Below, piece by piece: positions 1 to 5,103 of a DNA stretch of 5,835 bases; position 1 is the stretch's first letter, and every line of letters starts with the position of its first letter. The position numbers were made by a program, and so were the translations under genes. A model generated the notes under the pieces. The model was not told the DNA's origin. It saw only the letters and a program-made list of their open reading frames with translations, and did no database searches. This stretch comes from MESE01 sp036675035 (GTDB lineage Bacteria; Pseudomonadota; Gammaproteobacteria; Burkholderiales; Burkholderiaceae_D), in contig JAKFFO010000201.1 of the NCBI GenBank assembly GCA_036675035.1, positions 1 through 5,835 on the forward strand. Direction: 5' to 3'.

Positions 1-58
1 GAGGCTCGACACGTCGCCAGAATGCATCCGATACTTCCCACGATTGAATCTTGCTCAT
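1..58 (-). CDS. IS5-family transposase, N-terminal fragment (runs off left edge)
   Basis: Reading the minus strand from the ATG at 58-56 gives an open frame of 19 codons to the window edge, beginning MSKIQSWEVSDAFW and continuing RRVEP. The pattern 'W.V.D..W..(V/I)EPL' opens many IS5-family DDE transposases of Burkholderiales, where it begins the N-terminal region (DUF4096-type) ahead of the catalytic DDE domain; this family assignment is from memory of the family. The start is fixed by an excellent Shine-Dalgarno (63-71). The protein would cut and paste its own insertion sequence. Only the N-terminus is present, so it cannot be said whether the element is intact. It reads in the same direction as the amidase upstream of it. 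The frame is too short for general ORF detection, and the call depends on the motif plus the ribosome binding site. Confidence 0.72.
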   Translation of the reverse strand, partial: MSKIQSWEVSDAFWRRVEP

Positions 59-62
59 CTCC

Positions 63-71
63 ATCACCTCC
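63..71 (-). promoter_or_regulatory. Strong Shine-Dalgarno of the transposase
   Basis: The minus strand reads GGAGGTGAT, complementary over nine bases to the 3' end of 16S rRNA, followed by GGAG and the ATG at 58-56. The GGAGG core is 8 nt from the start codon. This decides the transposase start and is the strongest ribosome binding site in the window. Confidence 0.75.
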
Positions 72-180
72 GTCCACCTTGCCAGGCAGTTCGAATGTGA
101 TTTCCAATTTACGGACAAGTTCTAATCCCGTCGCGAGCGCTGCATGGCGCAATGGATCGAACGCTGGAAGGTGCGCCATG

Positions 181-198
181 AAACGGCATCTTCTGCCG
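181..198 (-). terminator. Possible weak terminator hairpin after the amidase
   Basis: On the minus strand CGGCA, a five-base loop and TGCCG form a perfect 5-bp stem (184-198), followed by only three T residues (183-181). It lies 44 nt beyond the amidase stop. A second small dyad (GGCG/CGCC, 227-239) and an 8-bp palindrome TCCGCGGA (212-219) lie between. The stem is short and the T-run poor, so this may be a weak or rho-assisted end, or chance. Confidence 0.25.
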
Positions 199-242
199 CC
201 ATGATCCTTCGTCCGCGGATCAGCACGGCGATTGCCGCCAGC

Positions 243-1661
243 TCAATAGGCAGTAATCGCAGGCCAGGTCCGCTTGGCTGCCGATGCCTGCTCGAACGCG
301 TGCGCGATCTGCAGCAAGCCGAATTCCCCGCGATGACGGCCGACGATCTGCATTCCGACCGGCAAACCACCATCGGTAAATCCGCACGGCACCGAAATTG
401 CCGGGTGACTGGTCGCAGTCACGTAGAAGCAGGAGCGCATCCAGTCCATGTAGCCATCCATCTTGACGCCGTCGACCTCGGTCACATACTGTTGCTCGAT
501 CGGGAACGGCGGCACCTGGTTGACCGGCAGGACGATGTATTCATAGGTTTGCATGAACCGGTGCATGCGTTCGAACAATGCGGTGCGCAGCATTTCCGCG
601 CGCGCCAGCGCGCTGCCGCTGAGCTTGCGGCCGGCCTCGATATTCGACACGATGGCTGGTTTCAGCACACCGGGATGCCGGTCCATGATCGCGCCGAACT
701 GCAATTCGAAACTGTAGGCGCGCAGCGTCGTGAATACTTCGTGCGCACCGCTGAAATCCGGGCATGCATCGTCGACGATGCATCCCATGTCTTCGAACAC
801 CCGCCGTTGCGCATCGATGGTGCGCACGACCTGCTTGTCTACCGGAAGACCGCCCATGTCCGGGCTCCACGCAATCCGCACTCCTTTGAGATCACGCCCC
901 AGCGGCGCCCGAAAGCGGATGCCGTCTTCGTCGATCGACATCGGATCGCGTGAATCCGGTCCGGCCATCACCGACAGGTAGAGCGCGAGGTCGTCGACGG
1001 TACGCGCCATCGGTCCGTTGACCGACAGGTTGGCCCAGCCGTCGCGCGCCGGCAGGTTCGGAACCCTGCCGACCGATGGCCGCAGCCCGAATATATTGTT
1101 GAAACTGGCCGGGCAGCGCAAGGAGCCGCCCATGTCGGTGCCGTCCGCCAACGCCACCATGCCGGTTGCAATAGCGACGGCCGATCCGCCGCTCGATCCG
1201 CCGCAGGTTTTGGCCAGGTTGTAAGGATTGCGAGTCGGGCCGAATACTTCATTGAATGTCTGCGCGCCGGCACCGAATTCCGGCGTATTGGTCTTGCCGA
1301 TACTGATCGCACCGGCCTGCTGCTGCCGTTCCACGATCGCGGCACTCCTGGATGGAACGAAGTGTTCATGCGTCTTGGAGCCGAAGGTGGTGCGCATGCC
1401 GCTGGTCAGGAAGAGATCCTTGTGTGCGACCGGCAAGCCATGCAACGCACCCAGCGCCGCACCGCGCGCCTGCGCTTCGTCGGCGGCACTGGCAGCCGCC
1501 AGTGCCTGTTCCGCATGCAGTGTGACAATCGCATTGACCTGCGGGTTGACGCGCTCCATGTGCGCCAGATGCGCGGTCATCACTTCACGGGCCGACAGAT
1601 TGCCGGCCCGGATTTGCGCGGCCATTTCGGTCGCGCTGAGAAAACAGATTTCTTTAGTCAT
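243..1661 (-). CDS. Amidase-signature (AS) family amidase
   Basis: This 472-residue protein is a full-length member of the amidase signature family, serine hydrolases that cleave C-N amide bonds to a carboxylate plus ammonia or an amine. The Ser-cisSer-Lys triad is visible: Lys81 in HKD, cis-Ser156 in the GGSSGGS loop (154-160) and nucleophile Ser180 in GTDMGGSLR (174-182). The 24-residue gap between the two serines is the one known from malonamidase E2. The C-terminal half has the usual PAISVPCGF and GLPVGMQIVG segments. No signal peptide is seen, so it should be cytoplasmic. It begins with ATG 42 nt after the dctM stop, with no obvious Shine-Dalgarno; an in-frame Met13 is an alternative start without better support. 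Its place as last gene of a TRAP operon suggests that it acts on the imported solute. AS sequences rarely reveal substrate, so it is left as an amidase; a carbamoyl-, N-acyl- or cyclic-amide hydrolase are all possible. Confidence 0.93.
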   Translation of the reverse strand: MTKEICFLSATEMAAQIRAGNLSAREVMTAHLAHMERVNPQVNAIVTLHAEQALAAASAADEAQARGAALGALHGLPVAHKDLFLTSGMRTTFGSKTHEHFVPSRSAAIVERQQQAGAISIGKTNTPEFGAGAQTFNEVFGPTRNPYNLAKTCGGSSGGSAVAIATGMVALADGTDMGGSLRCPASFNNIFGLRPSVGRVPNLPARDGWANLSVNGPMARTVDDLALYLSVMAGPDSRDPMSIDEDGIRFRAPLGRDLKGVRIAWSPDMGGLPVDKQVVRTIDAQRRVFEDMGCIVDDACPDFSGAHEVFTTLRAYSFELQFGAIMDRHPGVLKPAIVSNIEAGRKLSGSALARAEMLRTALFERMHRFMQTYEYIVLPVNQVPPFPIEQQYVTEVDGVKMDGYMDWMRSCFYVTATSHPAISVPCGFTDGGLPVGMQIVGRHRGEFGLLQIAHAFEQASAAKRTWPAITAY

Positions 1662-1703
1662 AAATAAAACACGGAACCATCGTTCGCGGGTTGGCCGGCA
1701 AGC

Positions 1704-2993
1704 TTAATAACCCAAAGTGCGCGGCAGCCAAAGCGCCAGCTGCGGAAAAACTGCCACCAGCATCAGCGCGACCAGCATCGCGCTCACCATCCAGAGTGCC
1801 CATCGGATTGTGGATTCCATGGAGATGCCGGCGATGCGGGTGGTAACCATCAGGTTGACTGCCATCGGCGGCGTGAATTGTCCGATCGCCAGCGTCATTG
1901 TCATGATGATGCCGAACCAGACCGGATTCCATTTGTACGCGTGCATGATCGGCACCAGGATCGGCAGAAATACCAGAAAAATCGACACCGCATCCAGCAG
2001 CATGCCCGCGATCAGCAGCATCACGACGATCATCGTCAGCATCAGAATTTCGTTCGAAGTAAAGCTGAGCAGCAGTTTGGCGAAAGCATCGAACGCGCCC
2101 AGCGTCGAACCGGCGTGTGCGAATACGCCCGCCAGCGAAATGATCAGCAGTACCACCGCCGATATTTCGGCCGACTCGACCAGCACTTCATATATCTGGC
2201 GCATGGTCAGCGTCCGGTAGACAAAGAAGCCGACGAAGAAACCATAGAAAACCGCCACAACCGCAGCCTCGGTCGGCGTAAATGCACCGCTGCGAAGGCC
2301 GCCCAGGATAATCACCGGTGCGAGCAATCCCCAGATCGCTTCCTTGAAAGTCTGCCACAGGTCCGGCACCTGTTCGCCGTCGTTGCGGCCCCAATCGTAT
2401 TTTCGCGACAGGTACAAGGTAGGAAGCACCAGCGCCAGCCCGGCAAGCATGCCCGGGATAACGCCTCCGGCAAACAATGCAGGCACCGATGCCGCCGGCA
2501 CCAGCACGCTGTAGACGATCAGCGCAATCGACGGTGGTATCAGGATCGCGGTCGCGCCCGCCGCGGCGATTAGCGTCGCTGAAAACTCGCGTGGATAGCC
2601 TTGCTTGAGCATGCCCGGAATCATGACCATCGCGACCGCGGCCGCGTCGGCCGGTCCGGAACCTGAAATCCCGCCGAGGAACATGCATACCAGGATCGCG
2701 ACGATGCCTTGCGCGCCGCGGCGTTGCCCGACCACGGCCGACGCAAACCGGACGATGCGCAATGCAACGCCCGCACGCTCGAAAATCATCCCGGCCAGCA
2801 AGAACACCGGCAGCGCCAGCAACGGATATTTTGCAATGCCGTTGTAGGCATTGGTCGGCACCGACATGATGCCCAGTCCTTCAATCAGGATCACCGCGGT
2901 TCCCGCGATGCCCATCGCGATCGCCAGCGGTGCTCCCATGAACAGGAGCAATGCAAAGCCGATAAACAGGATCAGACTGCCTTCGAGAATCAT
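1704..2993 (-). CDS. dctM: TRAP transporter large permease subunit (DctM family)
   Basis: A 429-residue, almost wholly hydrophobic inner-membrane protein of the usual length for the TRAP large subunit, which carries out sodium-coupled transport of the solute delivered by the binding protein. Family landmarks are in order: GAPLAIAMG (20-28), the GGISGSGPADAAA loop (107-119), GATAILIPPSI (146-156) with the ILIPPS re-entrant motif, and in the second structural repeat GMLLDAVSIFLVFLP (330-344) and GQFTPPMAVNLMV (371-383). The PPS and TPP elements are parts of the inverted-repeat transport domain in the family. The start ATG overlaps the dctQ stop (ATGA, 2990-2993), which points to translational coupling; GGAG (3004-3001) lies 7 nt upstream. 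The gene names follow the family and do not mean that a C4-dicarboxylate is the substrate. Confidence 0.95.
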   Translation of the reverse strand: MILEGSLILFIGFALLLFMGAPLAIAMGIAGTAVILIEGLGIMSVPTNAYNGIAKYPLLALPVFLLAGMIFERAGVALRIVRFASAVVGQRRGAQGIVAILVCMFLGGISGSGPADAAAVAMVMIPGMLKQGYPREFSATLIAAAGATAILIPPSIALIVYSVLVPAASVPALFAGGVIPGMLAGLALVLPTLYLSRKYDWGRNDGEQVPDLWQTFKEAIWGLLAPVIILGGLRSGAFTPTEAAVVAVFYGFFVGFFVYRTLTMRQIYEVLVESAEISAVVLLIISLAGVFAHAGSTLGAFDAFAKLLLSFTSNEILMLTMIVVMLLIAGMLLDAVSIFLVFLPILVPIMHAYKWNPVWFGIIMTMTLAIGQFTPPMAVNLMVTTRIAGISMESTIRWALWMVSAMLVALMLVAVFPQLALWLPRTLGY

Positions 2994-3523
2994 AAGTCCA
3001 CTCCACCTGCGGCGCGCCGGCCCGGATTACGGATGAAGCGGATCAGCCGTCCGGCGATTCTCAGAAAAATCACCACAGAAAGCAACGGCAGCCAGATGGT
3101 GTAAATCCATTGCGGAACTCCTATGCCGGGAGATGTCGTATCGTAGCTCCAGTCGTCCCAGAAAAGGCGTGTGCCGTACCACGCCATCACGGCGAACATG
3201 ACTGCACCCAACAACTGGACGACGATTTCGACTTTGCGTGCAATGCCGGCCGGCAGGCGATCGGTGACAAACGTCATGCGGATATGCCGGTCGCGCGCAA
3301 ACGCCGCTGCGGCGCCGAACAGCGTCAGCACCACCATCAGGAAAATCGAGAACTCTTCGGTGAAAGCAAACGACACATCGGTAAAGTAGCGCACCACCAC
3401 ATTGGCGAACGTGATGCAGCAGATCAGCGCCATCGCCATCGCTGCGCAAAATTCTTCGATCTTGACCGGCACGCGAGGCTGCTCTTCGTTGTCGGCCTGG
3501 CCGTGGCCCGGAATCTCGTTCAT
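2990..3523 (-). CDS. dctQ: TRAP transporter small permease subunit (DctQ family)
   Basis: A 177-residue protein with four predicted membrane helices at about 25-45, 56-76, 98-118 and 138-158, the architecture of the TRAP small subunit. The best family signature is NVVVRYF (41-47), followed by an acidic FTEEFSIFLMV stretch (54-64) and ARDRHIRM (76-83); the pair 'N..RY....W/F..E' and 'R..H(I/V)' is typical of DctQ. It scaffolds the DctM subunit in the inner membrane and contributes to docking of the binding protein. Translation starts at ATG 3523-3521 behind AGGTGA (3535-3530), 6 nt away. It lies just downstream of an intercistronic terminator, so its expression should be lower than that of dctP. 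Its stop overlaps the dctM start by four bases. Confidence 0.93.
   Translation of the reverse strand: MNEIPGHGQADNEEQPRVPVKIEEFCAAMAMALICCITFANVVVRYFTDVSFAFTEEFSIFLMVVLTLFGAAAAFARDRHIRMTFVTDRLPAGIARKVEIVVQLLGAVMFAVMAWYGTRLFWDDWSYDTTSPGIGVPQWIYTIWLPLLSVVIFLRIAGRLIRFIRNPGRRAAGGVDL
3001..3007 (-). promoter_or_regulatory. dctM ribosome binding site inside the dctQ 3' end
   Basis: The minus strand reads GGTGGAG, with GGAG ending 7 nt before the dctM ATG (2993-2991). It sits within the last codons of dctQ, consistent with coupled translation of the two membrane subunits. Confidence 0.55.
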
Positions 3524-3529
3524 GATCTT

Positions 3530-3535
3530 TCACCT
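3530..3535 (-). promoter_or_regulatory. dctQ ribosome binding site abutting the terminator T-tract
   Basis: AGGTGA on the minus strand lies 6 nt before the dctQ ATG and only 3 nt after the six-T run of the intercistronic hairpin. This fixes the dctQ start and places initiation right at the edge of the terminator. Confidence 0.65.
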
Positions 3536-3538
3536 AAT

Positions 3539-3567
3539 AAAAAAGCCGCCCGAAGCAACCGGGCGGC
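3539..3567 (-). terminator. Intercistronic rho-independent terminator between dctP and dctQ
   Basis: On the minus strand GCCGCCCG (3567-3560), a seven-base loop (3559-3553) and CGGGCGGC (3552-3545) form a perfect 8-bp GC-only stem, followed at once by six T residues (3544-3539) and then ATTAGG. This is a textbook intrinsic terminator. It begins 25 nt after the dctP stop and ends 15 nt before the dctQ ATG. Placed inside the operon, it would end most transcripts after dctP and let a fraction read through into dctQ-dctM-amidase. It would also protect the dctP message 3' end. This gives the excess of binding protein over membrane subunits that binding-protein transporters need. On the plus strand the hairpin lacks a T-run, so it acts only in this direction. 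Confidence 0.85.
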
Positions 3568-3592
3568 GATGTCGCCAAACAATCGTGGCTTG

Positions 3593-4615
3593 CTATTTGC
3601 GTGCCGCGATATCGGCTTCGGCTTTTTTCACGAGGGCGGTTCCGACGGTTTTGGTCCACTTGTCATACACCGGACGCGTCAGCTTCTTGAACTCGTTGAT
3701 TTCGGCGGGAGAAAGACGGGTTACCTTCACGCCCAGCGCTTCGACTTCCTTGTAGATGCCGCTGTCTTCCGTGGTCAAGCCCTTGCGTGCAAGAACGATT
3801 TCTTCCTTGCCGGCCTGAACTGCCGCAGCGCGCACCGCTTCCTGGTCGGCCTTGCTCCAGCTGTTCCACACCTCCTTGTTGACCACGAAGATCAGCGGAT
3901 CGGCGGTATAGCCCCAGATCGTCAGGAAGTTCTGGCCCAGTGTATGGATCTTCGCACCGGTGAATACCGAGATCGGATTTTCCTGTCCGTCGACCGCGCC
4001 GGAAGCCAGCGCAGGCTTCGCGTCGGCAAAACTCATCTGGGTCGGATTCGCACCCAGTGCCGAGAAAATATCGTTAAACAACGGTGATCCGACTACGCGC
4101 AGTTTCATTCCCTTCAGGTCCGCAGGTGTGCGGATTTCGCGCTTCGAATTGCTGATCTCGCGATAGCCGTTTTCACCCCATGCCAGTGGCACCACGCCAT
4201 TTTTTTCCAGCACCTTGAACACATCCTTGCCGACCTGCCCCTGGGTCAGCGCATCGATCGCGCGATAATCCGGCATCAGGAACGGCAGTGAAAACAGATT
4301 CAATTCCTTGACCTGCGGCGACCAGTTGATCGAGGAACCGATCGCAAGATCGATGACGCCCTGGCGGATCGCGGTGAATTCACGCGTCTGGTCGCCGGCA
4401 ACCAGAGAAGTGCCCGGATACATCTTGATGTTGATGCGGCCCTGGGTTTTTTCCTTTACCAGCTCAACCCAGCGGTCGCCGCCTTTACCCCACGGGAAAG
4501 CAGAACCCAGTACCGTCGACAGACGATACTCCGACTTGTATTTTTCCTGCGCATGAGCAGGCAGTCCGATTGAAAACGTTGCGGCGACGGCAAGCGCCAG
4601 GAATGATTTATACAA
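3593..4615 (-). CDS. dctP: TRAP transporter periplasmic solute-binding protein (DctP family)
   Basis: A 340-residue secreted protein that captures the solute in the periplasm and hands it to the DctQM membrane complex. Residues 1-22 form a Sec signal peptide: Lys3, a hydrophobic core and an AHA cleavage site before QEKYK. Family landmarks include the early VELVKEKTQGRI (51-61), PADLKGMKLRV (164-174) and GAVDGQENP (206-214). Arg152, Arg173 and Asn213 keep the spacing of Arg127, Arg147 and Asn187 of the sialic-acid protein SiaP, the residues that bind the ligand carboxylate; a carboxylate-bearing ligand is therefore likely (inference). The start is TTG (4615-4613): a good Shine-Dalgarno lies 6 nt upstream, the signal peptide begins right there, and no in-frame ATG lies nearby. 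It is the first gene of the operon, followed by an intrinsic terminator. The ligand is unknown. Confidence 0.95.
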   Translation of the reverse strand: MYKSFLALAVAATFSIGLPAHAQEKYKSEYRLSTVLGSAFPWGKGGDRWVELVKEKTQGRINIKMYPGTSLVAGDQTREFTAIRQGVIDLAIGSSINWSPQVKELNLFSLPFLMPDYRAIDALTQGQVGKDVFKVLEKNGVVPLAWGENGYREISNSKREIRTPADLKGMKLRVVGSPLFNDIFSALGANPTQMSFADAKPALASGAVDGQENPISVFTGAKIHTLGQNFLTIWGYTADPLIFVVNKEVWNSWSKADQEAVRAAAVQAGKEEIVLARKGLTTEDSGIYKEVEALGVKVTRLSPAEINEFKKLTRPVYDKWTKTVGTALVKKAEADIAARK

Positions 4616-4621
4616 GAGAGT

Positions 4622-4627
4622 CTCTCC
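4622..4627 (-). promoter_or_regulatory. dctP ribosome binding site supporting a TTG start
   Basis: GGAGAG on the minus strand is followed by six bases (ACTCTC) and TTG (4615-4613). It decides in favour of the rare TTG start codon, since no ATG or GTG in frame has a comparable site. Confidence 0.7.
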
Positions 4628-4651
4628 AAAATGATGGGGCTTCGGTGATCG

Positions 4652-4668
4652 CGCCGGAAAGTCCGGCG
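4652..4668 (-). other. Hairpin in the putative dctP leader
   Basis: CGCCGGA (4652-4658) and TCCGGCG (4662-4668) form a perfect 7-bp stem with a three-base loop. It lies 24 nt from the Shine-Dalgarno of dctP and would be in its 5' leader. No T-run follows on the minus strand, so it is not a terminator; an mRNA-stabilising leader structure or chance are both possible. A second dyad, GCACG/CGTGC (4697-4711), lies just upstream. Confidence 0.4.
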
Positions 4669-4723
4669 TAACAGCCCGCGTTAGCGATTGTATCGAGCAC
4701 GCCGATCGTGCGGCGCCTTCAGC

Positions 4724-4752
4724 TTTTTACATTAATTTGTTTGTGCTTGCAA
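4724..4752 (-). promoter_or_regulatory. Candidate sigma-70 promoter for the dctP operon
   Basis: On the minus strand TTGCAA (4752-4747, 4 of 6 consensus matches) and TAAAAA (4729-4724, 4 of 6) are separated by exactly 17 bases within the AT-rich part of the intergenic region. Transcription would begin near 4717, giving a leader of about 100 nt that includes the hairpins at 4697-4711 and 4652-4668. Both boxes are weak, so an activator may be required, or the true promoter may lie elsewhere in 4720-4870. Confidence 0.35.
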
Positions 4753-4843
4753 TAATCATCTCCAACAAAAGATCCGGCCTGAAATTCATTTTGCAGACTG
4801 CTCACGTCACTTCATTCACTTGATTCAGTTGGCGACGAATTAA

Positions 4844-4860
4844 CATGAAAATAATTCATG
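4844..4860. promoter_or_regulatory. Inverted repeat CATGAA-N5-TTCATG, possible operator
   Basis: Perfect 6-bp arms (4844-4849 and 4855-4860) flank a five-base AATAA centre, a size and symmetry suited to a dimeric helix-turn-helix regulator. It sits in the middle of the divergent region. A related half-site, TTCATT, occurs on the plus strand at 4785-4790 and 4811-4816. A plus-strand AATAAT (4850-4855), a possible -10 element, lies inside the dyad. No partner regulator is visible. Confidence 0.35.
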
Positions 4861-4945
4861 CAGTTCTGTCAATAGTTTTTGCGGGCCGACGACTCGATCG
4901 TTTCATCAACGTTAAGCCCGGATTTCTTCCGCCATCGAAAGCCGA

Positions 4946-4967
4946 CGAACCCAGGCGTCCTGGTTCG
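4946..4967. other. Strong imperfect hairpin upstream of the thioesterase
   Basis: CGAACCCAGG (4946-4955) pairs with CCTGGTTCG (4959-4967) across a CGT loop, giving nine base pairs with one bulged C. Neither strand has a T-run next to it, so it is not an intrinsic terminator. If the thioesterase promoter lies in the AT-rich region, this structure would be in its 5' leader. A looser pair, TGCTCCA (5024-5030) with TGGAGCA (5062-5068), lies further down. Confidence 0.4.
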
Positions 4968-5081
4968 CAGAGCTGGTGCTCGTGCCTGGTTTCCTGATTT
5001 CGGCTACGATTCAAGCAGAACCTTGCTCCATAGCGAAGGTCGGCACGGAACGCCCCGAGTTTGGAGCACGCCCTTATCAAC

Positions 5082-5093
5082 CTGTTTAAACAG
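5082..5093. promoter_or_regulatory. 12-bp perfect palindrome just before the thioesterase start
   Basis: CTGTTTAAACAG is exactly self-complementary and ends 10 nt before the ATG at 5104. Its position overlaps or borders the ribosome binding region, where an operator for a dimeric repressor (for example TetR- or MarR-type) would block expression. The central TTTAAA could instead act as a -10 element of a near-leaderless promoter, with TTGGAG (5061-5066) as a poor -35 at 18 bases. Neither reading can be decided from sequence alone. Confidence 0.4.
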
Positions 5094-5103
5094 AGCCCAC
5101 AAA

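Larger units (their letters stand above)
1..125 (-). mobile_element. Partial IS5-like insertion sequence end; inner boundary uncertain
   Basis: The transposase start at 58 implies that the end of an insertion sequence lies shortly upstream of it on the minus strand. From about 72 to 125 the sequence is less GC-rich than the flanking DNA. It ends at a TTAG tetranucleotide (minus strand, 125-122) followed by GAACTTGTCCGTAAATTGG going inward. Many IS5-family elements insert at short TA-containing targets such as CTAA/CTAG, so 121-125 is the most likely boundary. The other end lies outside the window, so neither the terminal inverted repeat nor the target duplication can be verified. Confidence 0.4.
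4616..5103. other. Divergent intergenic region, 488 bp, no convincing gene
   Basis: This stretch separates the minus-strand TRAP-amidase operon from the plus-strand thioesterase and must hold both promoters. About 4720-4880 is clearly AT-richer than its surroundings, as expected for a control region, and several short dyads fall in or beside it (listed separately). From about 4880 to 5080 base composition returns to that of the genome, but neither strand has a frame with a recognisable protein or ribosome binding site. That part is either a long thioesterase leader or a decayed remnant. No regulator gene lies inside it. Confidence 0.7.

Noticed and set aside
166..175. GGAAGGTGCG, resembling the terminal inverted repeat of IS5 itself
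   Set aside because: It points away from the transposase, and the transposase N-terminus is not like that of IS5 proper; a 10-base match is probably chance.
144..953. 269-codon plus-strand open frame antisense to the amidase
   Set aside because: It lies wholly opposite a catalytically complete amidase, has a His/Arg-rich shadow composition and no recognisable motif.
1878..2573. 231-codon plus-strand open frame antisense to dctM
   Set aside because: It is extremely rich in His, Arg, Gln and Asp, as expected from reading a hydrophobic membrane gene backwards.
3110..4087. 325-codon plus-strand open frame antisense to dctQ and dctP
   Set aside because: It crosses two well-supported genes and the terminator between them, has shadow-like Arg/His-rich composition and no ribosome binding site.
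4867..4872. Consensus -35 TTGACA on the minus strand
   Set aside because: No -10-like hexamer occurs at 16-18 bases; the nearest AT-rich hexamers are at 13 and 23 bases.
4845..4997. 50-codon plus-strand frame starting MKIIHAVLSIVFAG
   Set aside because: The hydrophobic start looks like a signal peptide, but there is no Shine-Dalgarno, the ATG is inside the CATGAA dyad, and the rest resembles no protein I know.
4856..5080. 74-codon minus-strand frame in the intergenic region
   Set aside because: It has no ribosome binding site and an Arg-rich low-information sequence, with no family signature.
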